A stretch of 64,000 bases of DNA from Sarcocystis neurona (taxonomy: Eukaryota > Apicomplexa > Conoidasida > Eucoccidiorida > Sarcocystidae), in contig KL647298.1 in assembly GCA_000727475.1 (NCBI GenBank), positions 1,018,786-1,082,785 of the forward strand, read 5' to 3'. Within the stretch, counting starts at the first letter, position 1, and every line of letters starts with the position of its first letter. Positions 34,918 through 47,243 of this stretch are shown one piece after another. A program made the translations under genes and the position numbers. The notes beneath the pieces are model-generated. The model made no database searches, had not been told where the DNA came from, and saw only the letters and a list, made by a program, of their open reading frames with translations.

Positions 34918-36245
34918 TCAATAATCGATGAACCACAACAGTCTTCTGTCTCGCCTCCGCTGGACCCAAGCAGCTGCAGCAGCAGCTTCTCGCATGGGCC
35001 GCTGTCCCGTAGCGGAATTTCTTCGCGCTTTCAATTCTCTTTCCCTCCCCGTTGACGCAGCTCCGTCGTCTCTGCTGTTGCCGGTGCCGGGGTGCAGCTC
35101 CTTTCGCTGAAGCCACGCAGGTGCGGCTGTTGCTGCTGTTGCTTCGTCTAATTTCCCCCGCTGCACTTTTGTTGCTGCTGCTTCTCCTTTCGTCCCTCCT
35201 CCACTTTCTCCTCCTCTTGCAGCTGCACGTCTCGGCGCTCCTGCTGCTGCTTTACTTCTCATCAGTTCTGCTGCAAGTGCTGCGGCCCCAGGCGTCAGCC
35301 GTGCTGCTGCTGTTGCTGCTGTTGCAGGCGCATGCACGACGTCGGGGGTGCAGGGGTCAACAGCTGGGAATTCGTTCGGCAGCACCCACACGAGAGCCTC
35401 TTCTGCTGCTGTTTGCGCCGTGTGCAGTGCTGCAGTGATTATCTTTGCGTCACTGCCCATGTTTCTTCTTCTTTCTTCTCCTCGTCCACTTCTTTTCCAG
35501 TTTTCCTCGTCCTGCGCATGCAGCAGCGGCAGTTCTGCATCTTTAATTGCAGCAACCGCACAGCCACCAAGCCCGCCCGCTGCTGCGCCCAGTAGTCCCC
35601 GTTGCTGCGACAGCACTGCGGCTGCCGCTATCTCCACGCAGTCCCACGCACCCCATAATGCGCTTCCCATCGCATCAGGAGCTGCTGCAGCAGGAGCCTC
35701 CCGAGGCCTACCAAGGTCGCCAGCAGCAGGAGCTGCGGTCTGCCGTGTACCAGCAGCATCGGGAGCGGAAGGAGCAGCAGCGCGAACGGCACAACGAGCA
35801 TACGCCGGAGTCCCTTCTTCTTCACGAGCAGCAGAAGTCCGACCCGCGTCAGCAGGCCGAAAAGTGGTCTGGGCTGCTGTTGCTGGTGCAGCAGCAGCAG
35901 CGGTAGCAGGGGTTCGAACAGCAGCTGGAGACTTGGGAGCAACAGCTGCAGCTGCCGCAGATGCCGCACCTCCGCCTGCCGCAGCAGCGATGAGAGAAAG
36001 GGAAATTTTTGCTGAGAATGGATCATCGCAAAAGCATGCGTTCCAGCTGCTTTCATCAAAGAAAAGCCAACTAAAAAACGTATCCGGGGGGCTGCATGCA
36101 CGTGTATTCGCACGCGCTTCCTTCCCACCTTTCCCCTGCACTCCCGGCCTTCGATTCTCCTGCTGAGGCGCTCCGTCCCCGCTCTCTGCTCTCGCCGGCT
36201 CCCTTATCTGCTGCTGCTGCTGTTGTTGCTGCTGCTGCTGTTGCC

Positions 36246-36277
<32 letters not shown>

Positions 36278-39200
36278 AGGTATTTACCGAAGTCCTCCGG
36301 AGAAAAGGGAGCAGAATAGAGCAGCGCTCCAACACCCAGACACTGCCAGCTTCGCATGCACACCAGCAGCTGCTGCCACCACAGAAATGCAGCTGCACGA
36401 GATCGCGTACATTCCTCCTGAAAACAAAGCGTCCGCTGCCGCTGCCGCTCCTTCAACTCCTGCGCCTCCTCCTGCAAGTTCCGCAGTCTGTGCCATTCCA
36501 CAAAGCAGCAGCAACAGCAGCTACACCGGCAGCACGACGCAGTGTTCAAGCATGCAAAAGCAGCAGCAGCAACAGTGAAGAGCAGCAGCAGCAGTGAAGA
36601 GCAGCGGCAGCAGTGAAGAGCAGCAGCAGCAGCGAGGAGCAGCAGCAGCGTAGAGCAGCAGCAGCAGCAGTGACGGGCAGCAGCAGCAGTGAAGAGCAGC
36701 GGCAGCAGCAGCAGGAGGCCTTTACACAGCCGGCAGCAGCAACAGTAGCAGCAGCAGCACCAGTACGTCTGCTCCAGACGCGCGGCAGCAGGAGCAGCAG
36801 CAGAAGGGATGCAGTGCCTCTGAAAGCGCCCGCAGGGTCAGCAGCAACCGGGCTTTCTTCGTAGCGGGGCAATTCTGTTCACCTTTCTTCTCCTTCTCCC
36901 CCCCTTTTCTTCTGCTTCGGTCCTTCTCTCTCATTCTCTCTGCGCCGCCCTTTTTCTTCCTCTGCTTTCTTCTTTCATTTTCTTCTCTTTTTGCCACTCT
37001 GCCCGGAGGCGCATGCGCCTGCCAGCTCCATCCCTCTCCATCAGGCAGCGGCACAAACACGCAAGCGACGACTGTCCCTCCTATCTAGCTCGCCGCTGGC
37101 CACATCTTCAATCTTCCCTCAGAAGCTTCTCATGTGTACACATACATACACTCAAAACACTGGGCAAGCAAATATAAGTATACCATCAGGCATATATACC
37201 TAGTCCATGTATGTACAGAGAGAGAGAGACGGAGGGGTAGTAGATAAGCGTCCACATATCAGGACAACTCTGTGTGTACCAGTACATACACACGTACACA
37301 CATAATATATATGTCTACATCCATATATATGTATATATATATGTATATATATATACGGATACGTTGAACTACACGTGTACGTATATGTGTATATATATAT
37401 ATATATGTAGCTATCTGTGTATCTACTTTTCTGAGGGATATGTGTACATATATACTGTTATGTAGGCGGAGGCATGTATACGTAGATAGCCAGAAAGGTA
37501 CATACACCGATAGCTCACAGAAACGTCCATATTCAGACATGTGAACTGTTTCTCTTGTGTGTTTTGAAGGCACTTGTTTTTCTCCTGTTTTTCTTCTCTG
37601 TGTTTCTCTGCAACACGCTACGAAGAAAAAGAACGAAGATGCGTTTCACTGCTGGGTAAACAGCAACATCTGCACCCGCAGACACATACACAGAAAGTCA
37701 GCCACAACACGACGAGGAAACGACCTCCTACAGAGAATTCATACCGGCAGCAGGTGGGCCTTTACTGGAAGGCTAGAACAACATGAAAAGAGAAGAAGCA
37801 AAAAGAATGAAGACGAAGAAGACAGAGACATTCTCGCTATCGACCGGATTCAAAACCCAACAAATCCCCTTCTCTTGTCCTGCGTGCCTCCACCTCACGA
37901 TTCACAGTGGATATAGAGAGATATACACATTTACATATACATGTATATACATATGGTTATTTATATAGATAGAAGGATGGAAGTATATATATCGTAAACA
38001 CATGCCACACACATGTATATATACACCCAGATATCATATAGGAACGCATATACATACACACATATATATATGAGCATGTATAGAGAGACAGAAAGAAAAA
38101 CAGATTCTGGGCACACACGTGTTGACGAGTGGGTATTCTGCATGCGACGAAGGAGACTATTTGCGGATAGAAATAGAGAACAGAGAGACACAGCCACCCA
38201 CACACATGGACAGAGAAAGACAGAGGAGACGCGCGAAGAGGGACACACAGACTAAGAAGGGAAGTAATGATAAAACAGACCGAAACGGGAAGAGAAACTC
38301 GAAAGACAGACGCAGAGGAGACACGATAATAAAGCGGAGACATACTGGAAGAAGAAAATGTCGGGAGACAGCTGGACGGGAGACCAGGGACGTCGCAGTA
38401 TCTATGTCCGGCACCGGCGTGTTCGGCCTGCCGTTCTTCTAATTTCCCCGTTCCCTTGTCCTCTACCGCATTTTCTACTTCTTTGATCTGCTTCGTATTG
38501 CCTTACTTGACGTGCAAGTTAGAGACTGCAGCTATATATTGTTCCCTTTCTTCTTCGAGACTGCGTACGCATCGCAGCAGCTGCTGCTGCTCCTCCACGC
38601 CGCGCAGCAGGACCTCAGCAGTCGGGTAGCTGCCCCTATGGATATCGGCAGCAAGTTTCTGCAGCCACCCCAGCGAATCCGTTATGCTTGCCGAATAACT
38701 TGCGCGGCTTTCTTCGTTTCCTTCCTGCTGTCCTCGAACTTCTTCCTTTTCTTCCTCCCCTTTTCCCCCTTCCGCTGCTGCTTCCTCTGTCACTCTTGCT
38801 GCTGCAGCGCCTTCTCTTCCGTCTCCGCTTCTTCCTCCTTCGCTTCTGTTACTTGCCGAGATTCTTTCTCCCCCCGTCCTTTGCAGATTTCTCCACGTCC
38901 CTTTTCTTCGTCTTCCTGCTGCTGCTGTTTCTGCTGTTGCTTTAACTCGCCTGACGCGCTGCCGTCGCTTTGACTGCAGCAGCTGTTCCACGTGTCCTCT
39001 CTCCTCCGCTTCCTGCTGCTGCTGCAGCTGCTCGTACAGGTTGCCCCTCTCCTCTCCCTCCTGCTGCTGTTGCAGCTGCTCGTACTCGTCGCCTGCCTCC
39101 TCCTGCTGCTGCAGTTGGCACTCGCGAAACGGGTCGGGGGTGGCGCTGCTGAACTGCCCCCTGGAGTCGTTGCAGTAATCCTCGCGTGCTGCTGCCTCAC

Positions 39201-42200
39201 GTAGACGTCTGGCTGATACAGAATTGACGGCCGCGGACCTCCGCCGTCGGTGCTCCTGCTTAACACTAGAGCGACTTGCTGCTGCAGCACGTGGCAGCTG
39301 CACGAGACGCTTGCCCGCAGCCGTCATTTGTCCGCTTGGCGAATCTGCTGCTCCTGCCGTCTCTGCTGCCTCCTCTTCGCTCTCCCCTGCTGCGCCTGTC
39401 ATTGCTGCTGCTGTTCCTCCGTTGCCGCACGCAAGTGCAGCGTGACCTGCGGGGAACGAAGAAGCGCTCCACCCCTGGTGACTGCGCGTGTTTCTCTCTC
39501 TTCCGTTAAGGCTGTTTCTTCCTCCCCTGCCTGCTGCTGCTCCTCCTCCTTCTCGTGCCGCTACTGCTGCTGCTGCGTTCTCTTTTGCTTGCGTCGTTGC
39601 TGCTGCTGCTTCTCTTCCTCTTGAGGCCAGCAAATACGTGCAGCTTGGGTTGCAGAAAGGCTCTGCGCGGCCGGCGGATCCGTACGCCGCTGCAGAGGGT
39701 CGCTGACAGTGTGAAGCAGCAACGCAAGTAACACCAAAGGGGGCTGCAGCAGGAGAAGCAGCAGTAGCAGCAACAGCAGCACGCGCGTCACCACCAGCAG
39801 CAGCAGAACCGCCGACACCAGCAGCCACATAACCCGTCGCAAATGCAGCAGGGGCACGCAGAGAAGCAGCGGTAGCAGCGCCGGATCGAGCGGCAGCAGC
39901 CGAGGTGGTCCACGCAGCAGCAGCTGAGTGTGGTGGGATGGCAGCAGGTGATGTGAAAGAGGCGGCAGCAGCGGGAGTCTGCAGGGAACAAGTTGGAGCA
40001 GAAAAGGGAGGGGGAGCGAAAGTGGCAGCAGCAGGAAGCGCACCAGCGGCAGGACGTGCACCTGCAGCAGAAGGACACGCCGCATGTAGAACAGCAGCAG
40101 GTCCCGCGCAGCCGGCCGCATACGACGGATAATACGCAAAAGTGGCAGCAGGGGCTGATGCCGCAAGAGGCGCAGCTACGGGTGGTGACCAGACCAACGA
40201 AGCAGCAGCGGCAGGAGCGGCTGTTGCTCCTACGGACGTGCCTCCTGCTGCTGCTGCTGTCTTTGGTTCACTGAAGGAAAAGCGCCTGTGCGCCTGCAGT
40301 TGGGGCGGGTTGCTGCTGCTGAAGTTGCGAGGCCCTCCCGCCTGCTGTGGCGGCCAAAGCGCAGCACCAGCGGATGCAGCAGGTGCTGCTGCAGCAGGCA
40401 CAAGCAGCAGCGGCATCCCTCCCCGTGGAACAATCGGCAACTGCAGTAGCCCGTCATATCCAGCGCGGACAAGCATCTCCCTCTGCTGGTGCTGTCCCTG
40501 CTGCTGCGGCTGCTGTCGCTGCTGCTGCGGCTGCTGCCCCTGCTGCTGCAGCTGCTGCGGTAGGCTCGGCGCTGCTGCCGGCGTACCTGCAGCAGAGGGA
40601 AAGTCAGCATGTCGTGGTGCGGCGGCATCACTGGGGCTGCTGTTCTTGTTCACGCTGCCGCTGCGTGGCTGCGAAATACCCAGCAGCGCAGAAGGGAAAA
40701 TATTTCGTCCTGCCCTGCAGCGCTGCTGCTTCCATTCACTTCCCTCCTGCGACCGCACCTCGCGCTGCTGCTCCTGCTGCTGCTGCTGCTCCTGCTGCTG
40801 CTGCTGCTCCTGCTGGGGGTGCTTTACACGTTGCTGGTGCCGCGTTTGCTGTTGGCTGAGTCTCTGTCTTCCGGTCGCTGCGCTGTTGTTCTGCAGCTCT
40901 TCCCCCCCGCTCTCACACACTTCGCTGCCAGCTGCTGCTGCCGCAGCGCTGGTAGTTGCAGGACGGGCAGCAGCAGCACCGGCACTCCCCGGGACAGCAG
41001 CGGCAACAACGGGGAACGTGGCAGCAGCGTCAGGCGCCGGCATGCGTGTTGCTGCTGGAGTTTCTGAAGGAGGCTGTGCGCGTAGTTGCCCTAGCGGTGG
41101 CGTAGCTAACCAGGTAGGTGCTGCTGCTGCTGGAACTTCTTCCTCGCATCCTCCTTCACCGTGGCAGCTGGATGATACGTGTGCCTGCTGCGGGAGCCCT
41201 CCGTTCTGCTGCTGCCCCCGCGGTCCTTGCGGATGCTGTCGCTGCTGGGCGCACTGCAGCTGTTGCAGCGGGTGGCGTTCCCAGGACTGCAGCAGCTGCT
41301 GGTGCTGCGGGTCATACATCTGCTGAGGCTTCCCTTCTTCCCACTGATCAACAGGAAGCGAAGCGCCCTCGCTCCCACTTGAGAAATAAATCTGCTGCCT
41401 CTCCGGGTTTTGCTGCTGCAGCTCCTGCTCGTGCCGCTGCTGCTGCTGATGCTGCAGTAGCTGCTGCAAGTGTTGCTGCTGGTGTCCGCCGACTCTCCAG
41501 CTGTTTCCAAGTGTGGGGTGCAATGGCTGCCGCAACAACAGCTGCTGTCCGTCTTGATGCGGTGTCTGTTGCTGCTGCTGTTGCTGCTGCAGTTGCTGCT
41601 GCCGGTTGACAAGCAGCAACTCCTGTGTCTGCGAATGTTCCTGATGCTCCGACAGCGGAAGTTGCCCTCCTGCAAGCAGCAGCTGCTGTTGCACCTGGCG
41701 TTGCTGCTGCTGCTGCTGCGTGTCCTGCTGCTGCCGCTCCTGTCGCTGCAGCTGCAGCTGGCTTTGCAGAAGGCGGCGCTCCGTTTCCCCAAGGGTCTGC
41801 TGAAGCTGCCGCTGCTGTACCTCTGCCTCTTCGAGTTCTTCTTTCGCTGCGCCAAAGGCCGCTTTGTATAAATCTCTCTCTGCGGCAAGATGCGCTAGTG
41901 CCTGCTGCAGTCTTTGAGATCCTTCGTCCTCCTCTTCGTTCTCTTCCTGAATCTCTTCTTCTTCTCCCCCACTACCTGCTGCAGCAGCTCGTTTTATTCC
42001 TTCTTCTTCTGCAGCCAAGGCAGCCGCTTCTGCGCTCGCTCCGCCTGCAGCCACTGCAGCAGCAGCAGGAGCTCCTCCTGCTGTAGCCAATGCCACTTTT
42101 CGTGCTTCGCTTGTTAATGCCGTTCCTCGTTCCTGAGCATCGTCGCCTCTTCCTCCTCCTCCACATGCTTTCTCTACTGCTGTTGCAGCTGCAGTCGCAC

Positions 42201-43622
42201 CAGTCCCTCGGCATCGGACGCTGGCGCCTTCTTCTGTTTCGGTTCGTGCGTCTGCCGTAGCTCGCGCAGCAGTTTCTCCTGCGAGAAGAGCAGGTGCAGG
42301 AGCATCAACGCGACGCGCAGCGGCAGCAGTGCCTACTACGGCACTGCTGTCACTAGCAGCAGCAGCAGCTCCAGCACCAGCAGCAGAAGCACCAGCACCG
42401 CAGGATGCAGCAGCAACAGGCGGTGAAGCAGCACCTGAGGGAGGCACTCCACTAGTAGATTGCTCTGCTGCTGTAGACGGGGCAGCTTTTGATTGAAGAG
42501 CAGTTCCCACCTCCGGTTGTTGCTCCACAGAGAGCAACACAGGCCGCCGCTCGGCAGTAGTTGCCGTGCAATGTGGATAGATAAGAGAGGGAGACGGACA
42601 GCCTGAGAGTGGATTAAATTTTCCGCAAGTGAAGGCTTGTTTTGCTGCTGCACCACTACCATACTGATAATTTCTTGGCTCTGCTGCATGTGCTGCTGCT
42701 GTGACTGAGACTGCTGTTGCTTCCTCTGCTGCTTCTGCAGCTCCTCTCCTGTTTGCTGCTGGTGCTGTACCCTGCTGTTCGCGCCGACGTGCCGCTGCAG
42801 GTGCGTCGTCTGTTGTCGCTTGAATGTGCACTGCCGAAGATCCGCTACCTGCTGCTGTTTCCGCTGCCGGCTCTGCTGTTTCCGCTGTCATTCCTGCTGT
42901 TGCTGCTGCAGGAGCTTCCGGACTGCTGCGCGTGCTGCCGTTGCTGCCGGTGCCCAGCCGAGAAATCTGCACCTTGTTCGTGCCTCCTGTCGCGGCGCGT
43001 TGCTGCTGCTGCTGCTGTTGATCTACCACACGCGGTGCTGTGGAGGCTTCATGAAACATGGCTGCTGCTGGTTCCTCTTCTCTGCTGAAATTCATTCCCA
43101 GCTCGAACTGCGCATCTGCTGCTTCGGCGTGAATCGGACTCATACTCGCTGCAGCTGCTGTTGTTGCTGCACCTCCTCCTTTTCCTTCTGAGGAAGCAGC
43201 AGCAGAACTCATATCGCCTGCTGTTGCAGCGCGTATCGCTGCTTTGCGTGACTCTGTTGTTGCGTGGAACGGTGCTGCTGCTCCACGCGAAAACGCTGCC
43301 GTTCCACCCGCAGTTGCTGCTTCGCACAACTCTTTTGCTGCCAAGGCACTCTTTACTGAGGCACCGGCTGGAGCAGGGCCTGCCGCAGCGAATAACTCGG
43401 CTGCGCGTACGTTGCCTGTTGCTGCTGGAAGGCCTGCTGCCGCAGCAGTGGAGACAACTCCTGCAGGCGGGGAGGCTGACCCTGCTGTTCCAGTGTCTGC
43501 GTAGTCTGCTCCAGCAGCGCGAGGGGCTTCCACGGCTCGGAAGAGAGGAGGGAGAGTACTACAAGTAGCAGAAGTAACGTTTCGGGAGGGGCTGTGCACG
43601 GTGCGGTGCAGTCTGCCACAGC
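34918..43622 (-). CDS. Very large Ala/Gln-rich coiled-coil protein, at least two exons
   Basis: Exon 1 (43622-38507) is a single frame of about 1,700 codons. An Ala-rich first third is followed by an acidic stretch (EEEEIQEENEEEDEG), then a heptad-like coiled coil (QRLQQALAHLAAERDLYKAA, EELEEAEVQQRQLQQTLGE), long Gln runs, Ala/Pro-rich sequence, imperfect YEQLQQQQE repeats and a second coil (EEQQQLLRCVRSLEEEREQY). The frame ends at a TAA that lies inside a good donor (CAA|GTAAGG). Splicing to 36487 (after ggcacag) restores a Lys codon and continues LRNLQEEAQELKERQRQRT, then FLWWQQLLVCMRSWQCLGVG, to a TGA at 34920-34918. Product about 2,220 residues. The start is uncertain: GTG at 43599 or an acceptor at 43623; more upstream exons are likely. 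36130-35640 might hide another intron. No enzymatic domain; a scaffold or cytoskeletal role would be a guess. Confidence 0.75.
36488..38506 (-). other. Intron of the large coiled-coil gene
   Basis: On the minus strand it starts GTAAGG and ends ggcacag. It contains pyrimidine-rich sequence (about 37000-36860), TA repeats (37950-37200) and a CTG tract (36830-36550 on plus is CAG) just before the acceptor. No gene supported inside; a plus-strand frame at 37557-37916 has no features. Confidence 0.5.
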
Positions 43623-44560
43623 TCTACGCCAGTCGGTGCTTCCGTCTTCTGCTGCGGCTGCTGCAGTTCCTACGTGTGCAGAGGCGGCAGCAGCAGTTGC
43701 TTCCGCAGCAAGATCAGCGCTGGCAGAAGTGTGTGTTATAGCCAGATGAGATCTAGCAGCAACACGCTGGGCTCCTGCAGCAGTAGAAGGCGTAGGGCCT
43801 GCACCAGCGAGGGCGGAGTAGGTAGCGGAGGCAAGGCCTGCTGCTGCACTACTTGCTACAGCAGCAGTCGCAGGTGTGGCAGCAGCACAAGGAGGGGCTG
43901 CAGCAAAAGCAGCGGGGGCAGTCGGAGAGACACAGCTGCAGAAGAAACAGACGCAGCTGCATAGTCTTTCACCGGCTTTTCATGGGCGATTTCTGGCGCG
44001 TGACTGGATATTATTTCTGCAGGCTTCCTCTCTGCTGCAGACACCTGGGCAACAGGGGCTGCAGCTGCATCTGGTGGTGCACAGTCAATCGAAAGAAGTG
44101 CGCTTCCCCCGTCCGCAGGGAGCGGAGAGGGCAGCAACAGCATTCCGGCAGCACGCAGCAGCTCTTTCAATGTTGCTTCTCAGCGCGTTCGAACCGGCAC
44201 CTGCAGTTGTAGCAACAGGAAGACGGTCTACTGTCGCTGTTAGAGCACGGGTGACGACGACTGGTGCTGCACCTGAGTGGAAATGCGGCAAGTGCCACGT
44301 AGGAGCAGAAAGGCGCAAATACTTACGTACAGCCTTGTGGCTTCACCTTGTATTGGTTCTCTTTTGTACATGTGCATTTGGATATGGAAGTTCGCAGCTA
44401 TACAGAAGTGCCGAGATAGATACACTGAGACAGCCATTTACGTATAGATTTACGTATGTGCACAAGTGTGAGAAGACATATGTAAAGAGAATCACAGAAG
44501 CGACTGATTCCACCTCAGACCTGCTGCTACCACAGTGCCTGTTTCCTCCATAAGGAAGCG
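43623..44560. other. Possible 5' exon of the coiled-coil gene or an opposing plus-strand frame
   Basis: On minus, about 44120-43940 reads SIDCAPPDAAAAPVAQVSAA, ERKPAEIISSHAPEIAHEKP, VKDYAAASVSSAAV, followed by a CTG tract (43940-43690): the exon-then-intron pattern expected for an upstream exon. On plus, 43876-44553 is open for 225 codons (AVGETQLQKKQTQLHSLSPA ... EWKCGKCHVGAERRKYLR). I favour the minus reading by position but cannot exclude the other. Confidence 0.35.
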
Positions 44561-46369
44561 TTACAAGGGGAGAAATGCTGGCTCCTGCTAGGGGGGACGA
44601 ATCAGAGAACGCGGAGACGGAAAGTGGGCACACAAGTGACAGGCTTGACGGTGGGGTGTGGGGTGTAGATACACCACAGTCTTCAAGTGTACGAACACCC
44701 GAGAATCGTGCCTATTCGCCGTGCCAAAGCCAATTAGACGTCTTCGGGGCCTTACGAGTCAACTGCGCACACAAGGACGGAGGGCTACAGGTCCCACCAG
44801 TAGGTACACAAAGGAAGATTGAGACTGTTATACGTGGAGGTGGCCAAGGCACCGAGAGCCGCTTGTAAAGCGTACAACGCCAGCAACTGCGATGACGTTG
44901 CCGCAGGTTAGGTGTGCATACACCTGAAAGTGTACGGGTACTGAGGTGTACGTACACCGAGAAGGAGAGTTCTTTCCGCAAATTGGGGCAAGTTTTTGGC
45001 GATTTGATGCTTCATTGTGCAACTGCATTACACGGTACCACTGTAGTTCGCTAAAAGCAATTTATACAGCATTGGAATGGACATTAACGCGTGTAAGAGT
45101 CAAGTGTACAGCAGTAGCCACATGCTCCGCGGGCTCCTGTCAGCAGCGGGGCGCAGGGGTCAGGCAACGCCTGCGGCAGGGAAAAAAAGGACGATCAAGA
45201 GGCTGTTTTAAGAAAGGGAGAAGGAAGACATATATGTAGTGAATTATACAAAGCCGTCTCTCTCCATGCAGCAGTGTGCCTTCCACGGCAAGTAACACCA
45301 GCACAATAATTTTCCAACGTAGGCGTCTCTCCGCTTCGGTGTGCTGCCGCCACTGCGGCAGAACATAGAGCAGCAGATGGTGTCTCGCTTATTAACTCTG
45401 TCTGTAGACACAGGGGGAACAAAGCGCGAAGCACGGACGCACACGCAGGAAGGGACAAGCAGCTGCCGAGTTTGCTGTTGCTCACAAAAACGGAAAATTA
45501 GAAGCTCGTCTTTGCTGCCGTGTACTCGCGGTGTGTCTCGGCAGCTGCAAGTCCGTGCTGCCTTACACAAAACTTCTCTTCCGTTGGATATCCTCCTGAA
45601 CGTGGTAGAGTGCCTACTAGAATTCGACTCGATTACATTTAAATTAGGGACTGATAGCTGTGCAGCCCCGGCGCGACAAGAAGAAGAGTAGCAGCAGCAG
45701 CGACCAGCGTCAGCGCAGCAGAAGCGGCAGCAAGCCCTACTACAAAGTAGCGGCAGCTGCAGCCGCGGGAAACCTGCAGCTGTGCGAGGAGGAGGAGGAG
45801 GTGGAGGAGGAGGGAGAGCAGCAGCAGCAGGGGCACCCGCACAAGCAGCCGTAGCTCCTGCAGCGAGCAACGCAGTACCTCCGACACGAAGAAGAGCAGC
45901 AGTCGTGACTGTGCGCTAGGAAGATCTGTTGGTGAGATAGCAAATCCAGCGGCAAGAAGAGTTAGCCAAGCACCCGCGACAGAGTTGCAAAAGGGCGCTG
46001 CAGCCAGCACCTGCACCAGCAGCAAGCGCGCACCACCTGCAGGAGGAAGGGAAGCTGCACGCCCGGTAGTAGTGGGCTGACGGATGCAATAATGACACGG
46101 CAGGAGGGGTGGCAGAAGCGCTTTCTTCCGGGGAACTGAAGTCACCGTAGAGGAGGGAGAGACAATGTTTAGAGGGGCTTGAAGGAAAGAGGGAGGACTG
46201 CTTCGGTGTGCGCGGGTCGCTCGCATAGATACACCAACCTTCACAGCGCCGACTGACGCTGCCGTACCAGCGCAGCTGGCCGCAATACGAGCAGAAGAGG
46301 CAATACGTGCAAGCCACAATCAAAACGCAGTCAGCAGCACAAGCAGCAAATGACGCTACAAGAAGAGGG
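44561..46369. other. Mixed DNA with palindromic motifs and broken low-complexity frames
   Basis: 44660-44965 carries four near-palindromes (see that entry). 45660-46080 is CAG/GAG-rich on plus with frames interrupted by several stops. 46200-46350 holds a short plus frame (RIDTPTFTAPTDAAVPAQLA) ending at a stop. Nothing amounts to a gene. Confidence 0.4.
44660..44965 (+). repeat. Cluster of GGTGTnnnnACACC-type palindromes
   Basis: ggtgtagatacacc (44663), gtgtacgaacacc (44688), gtgtgcatacacc (44911), gtgtacgtacacc (44945). Two of them lead matching translated strings (GVDTPQ and GVHTPE). Same core as at 25462-25720. Confidence 0.5.
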
Positions 46370-47243
46370 CAGAAGCCCAGTGGTTTTCCAGCCATGTAGA
46401 CAACACAGCTTCTGAGAGTAGACGGTTGTAGTGACAGGCGGACGCACTGCAGCAAGTCTGCACGGGTCTCGCCTGTGCATCACAAAAAAACGTCGTTTTA
46501 CGAGTTGCATGGGCGAAAAGAAGTAACATACTCAGATTGCGAAAATGACAATAAGCAGGTCCTTGTGCCAACCATGCACTAACCACAGTCTCACGCTGAC
46601 GCCTGTGGCAATGCAGGACAAGCCGTTTCACATAGCAGCTCATTTACCAGACGTAGTTGTCACTTTTGATGCGCATGCTAGCAAACGGGATGTATCGCCA
46701 ACAATTACCACCCCTGTGGAAACCATCGAAGAAAGTTCCTCGATAACTGGCGCTCTACCGTCTGTAATAGTTGTTGTCGGCTGTTCGCCATGCTGCCTGA
46801 AATATGCTCGTCGGTCAACTGCCAGTATCCCATCCCTCTCACCTGTCTTCCACCTTTTCTCTGAAATACCAGTCTCGCATGAGAAACCATGCTGTCGCCC
46901 TTCTGCTCTTTTGGTCTCCCACCAGCTCTCAGTGTCGCTTTTGTTTGATTGGTTATCCTCTACCCAATATGCTGCCTGTCTACTGGTGTCTCCTAACGCT
47001 CTCACACGTACTACAAGAAGTCCTTGACCAAATGTGCACGCTTGCTGCGTGGTATACTCCCATAATGCTACTTCTCAAAATCGTCTTCCGTCATGCAGCC
47101 TGCTCTATGGTGAAACCCCCGTTATCACCCACTTAGCTGTAGTCTTCACACCCAACATGCTGCCTAGTGTCTCTCTGCTACCTGCCCACGGTTGTAGCTG
47201 TCAAACCTGTGTTTCACTAGTCAGTGTGCGTCTGGTGTATTAG
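46370..47243 (+). pseudogene. Possible decayed Ty3/gypsy-type integrase
   Basis: One plus-strand frame (46545-47243) has a single stop (TGA at 47025-47027). Three short strings occur in the order expected for the integrase of Ty3/gypsy elements: TPVETIEESSSITGALPSVI then VVVG (compare the P-x-P-E...ITGLP...VVVDRFSK region), STQY (46959-46970; compare STxYHPQTDGQ), and SLLYGETPVI (compare the C-terminal YGxxP segment). All catalytic acidic residues expected from the family are missing and the spacing is short, so it would be dead. A minus-strand ORF of 121 codons overlaps. The alignment is by eye on degenerate sequence and could be chance. Confidence 0.3.

Noticed and set aside
45341..45691. 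SVDTGG as a second aspartyl-protease active site
   Set aside because: No flanking hydrophobic strand or helix pattern; probably chance.
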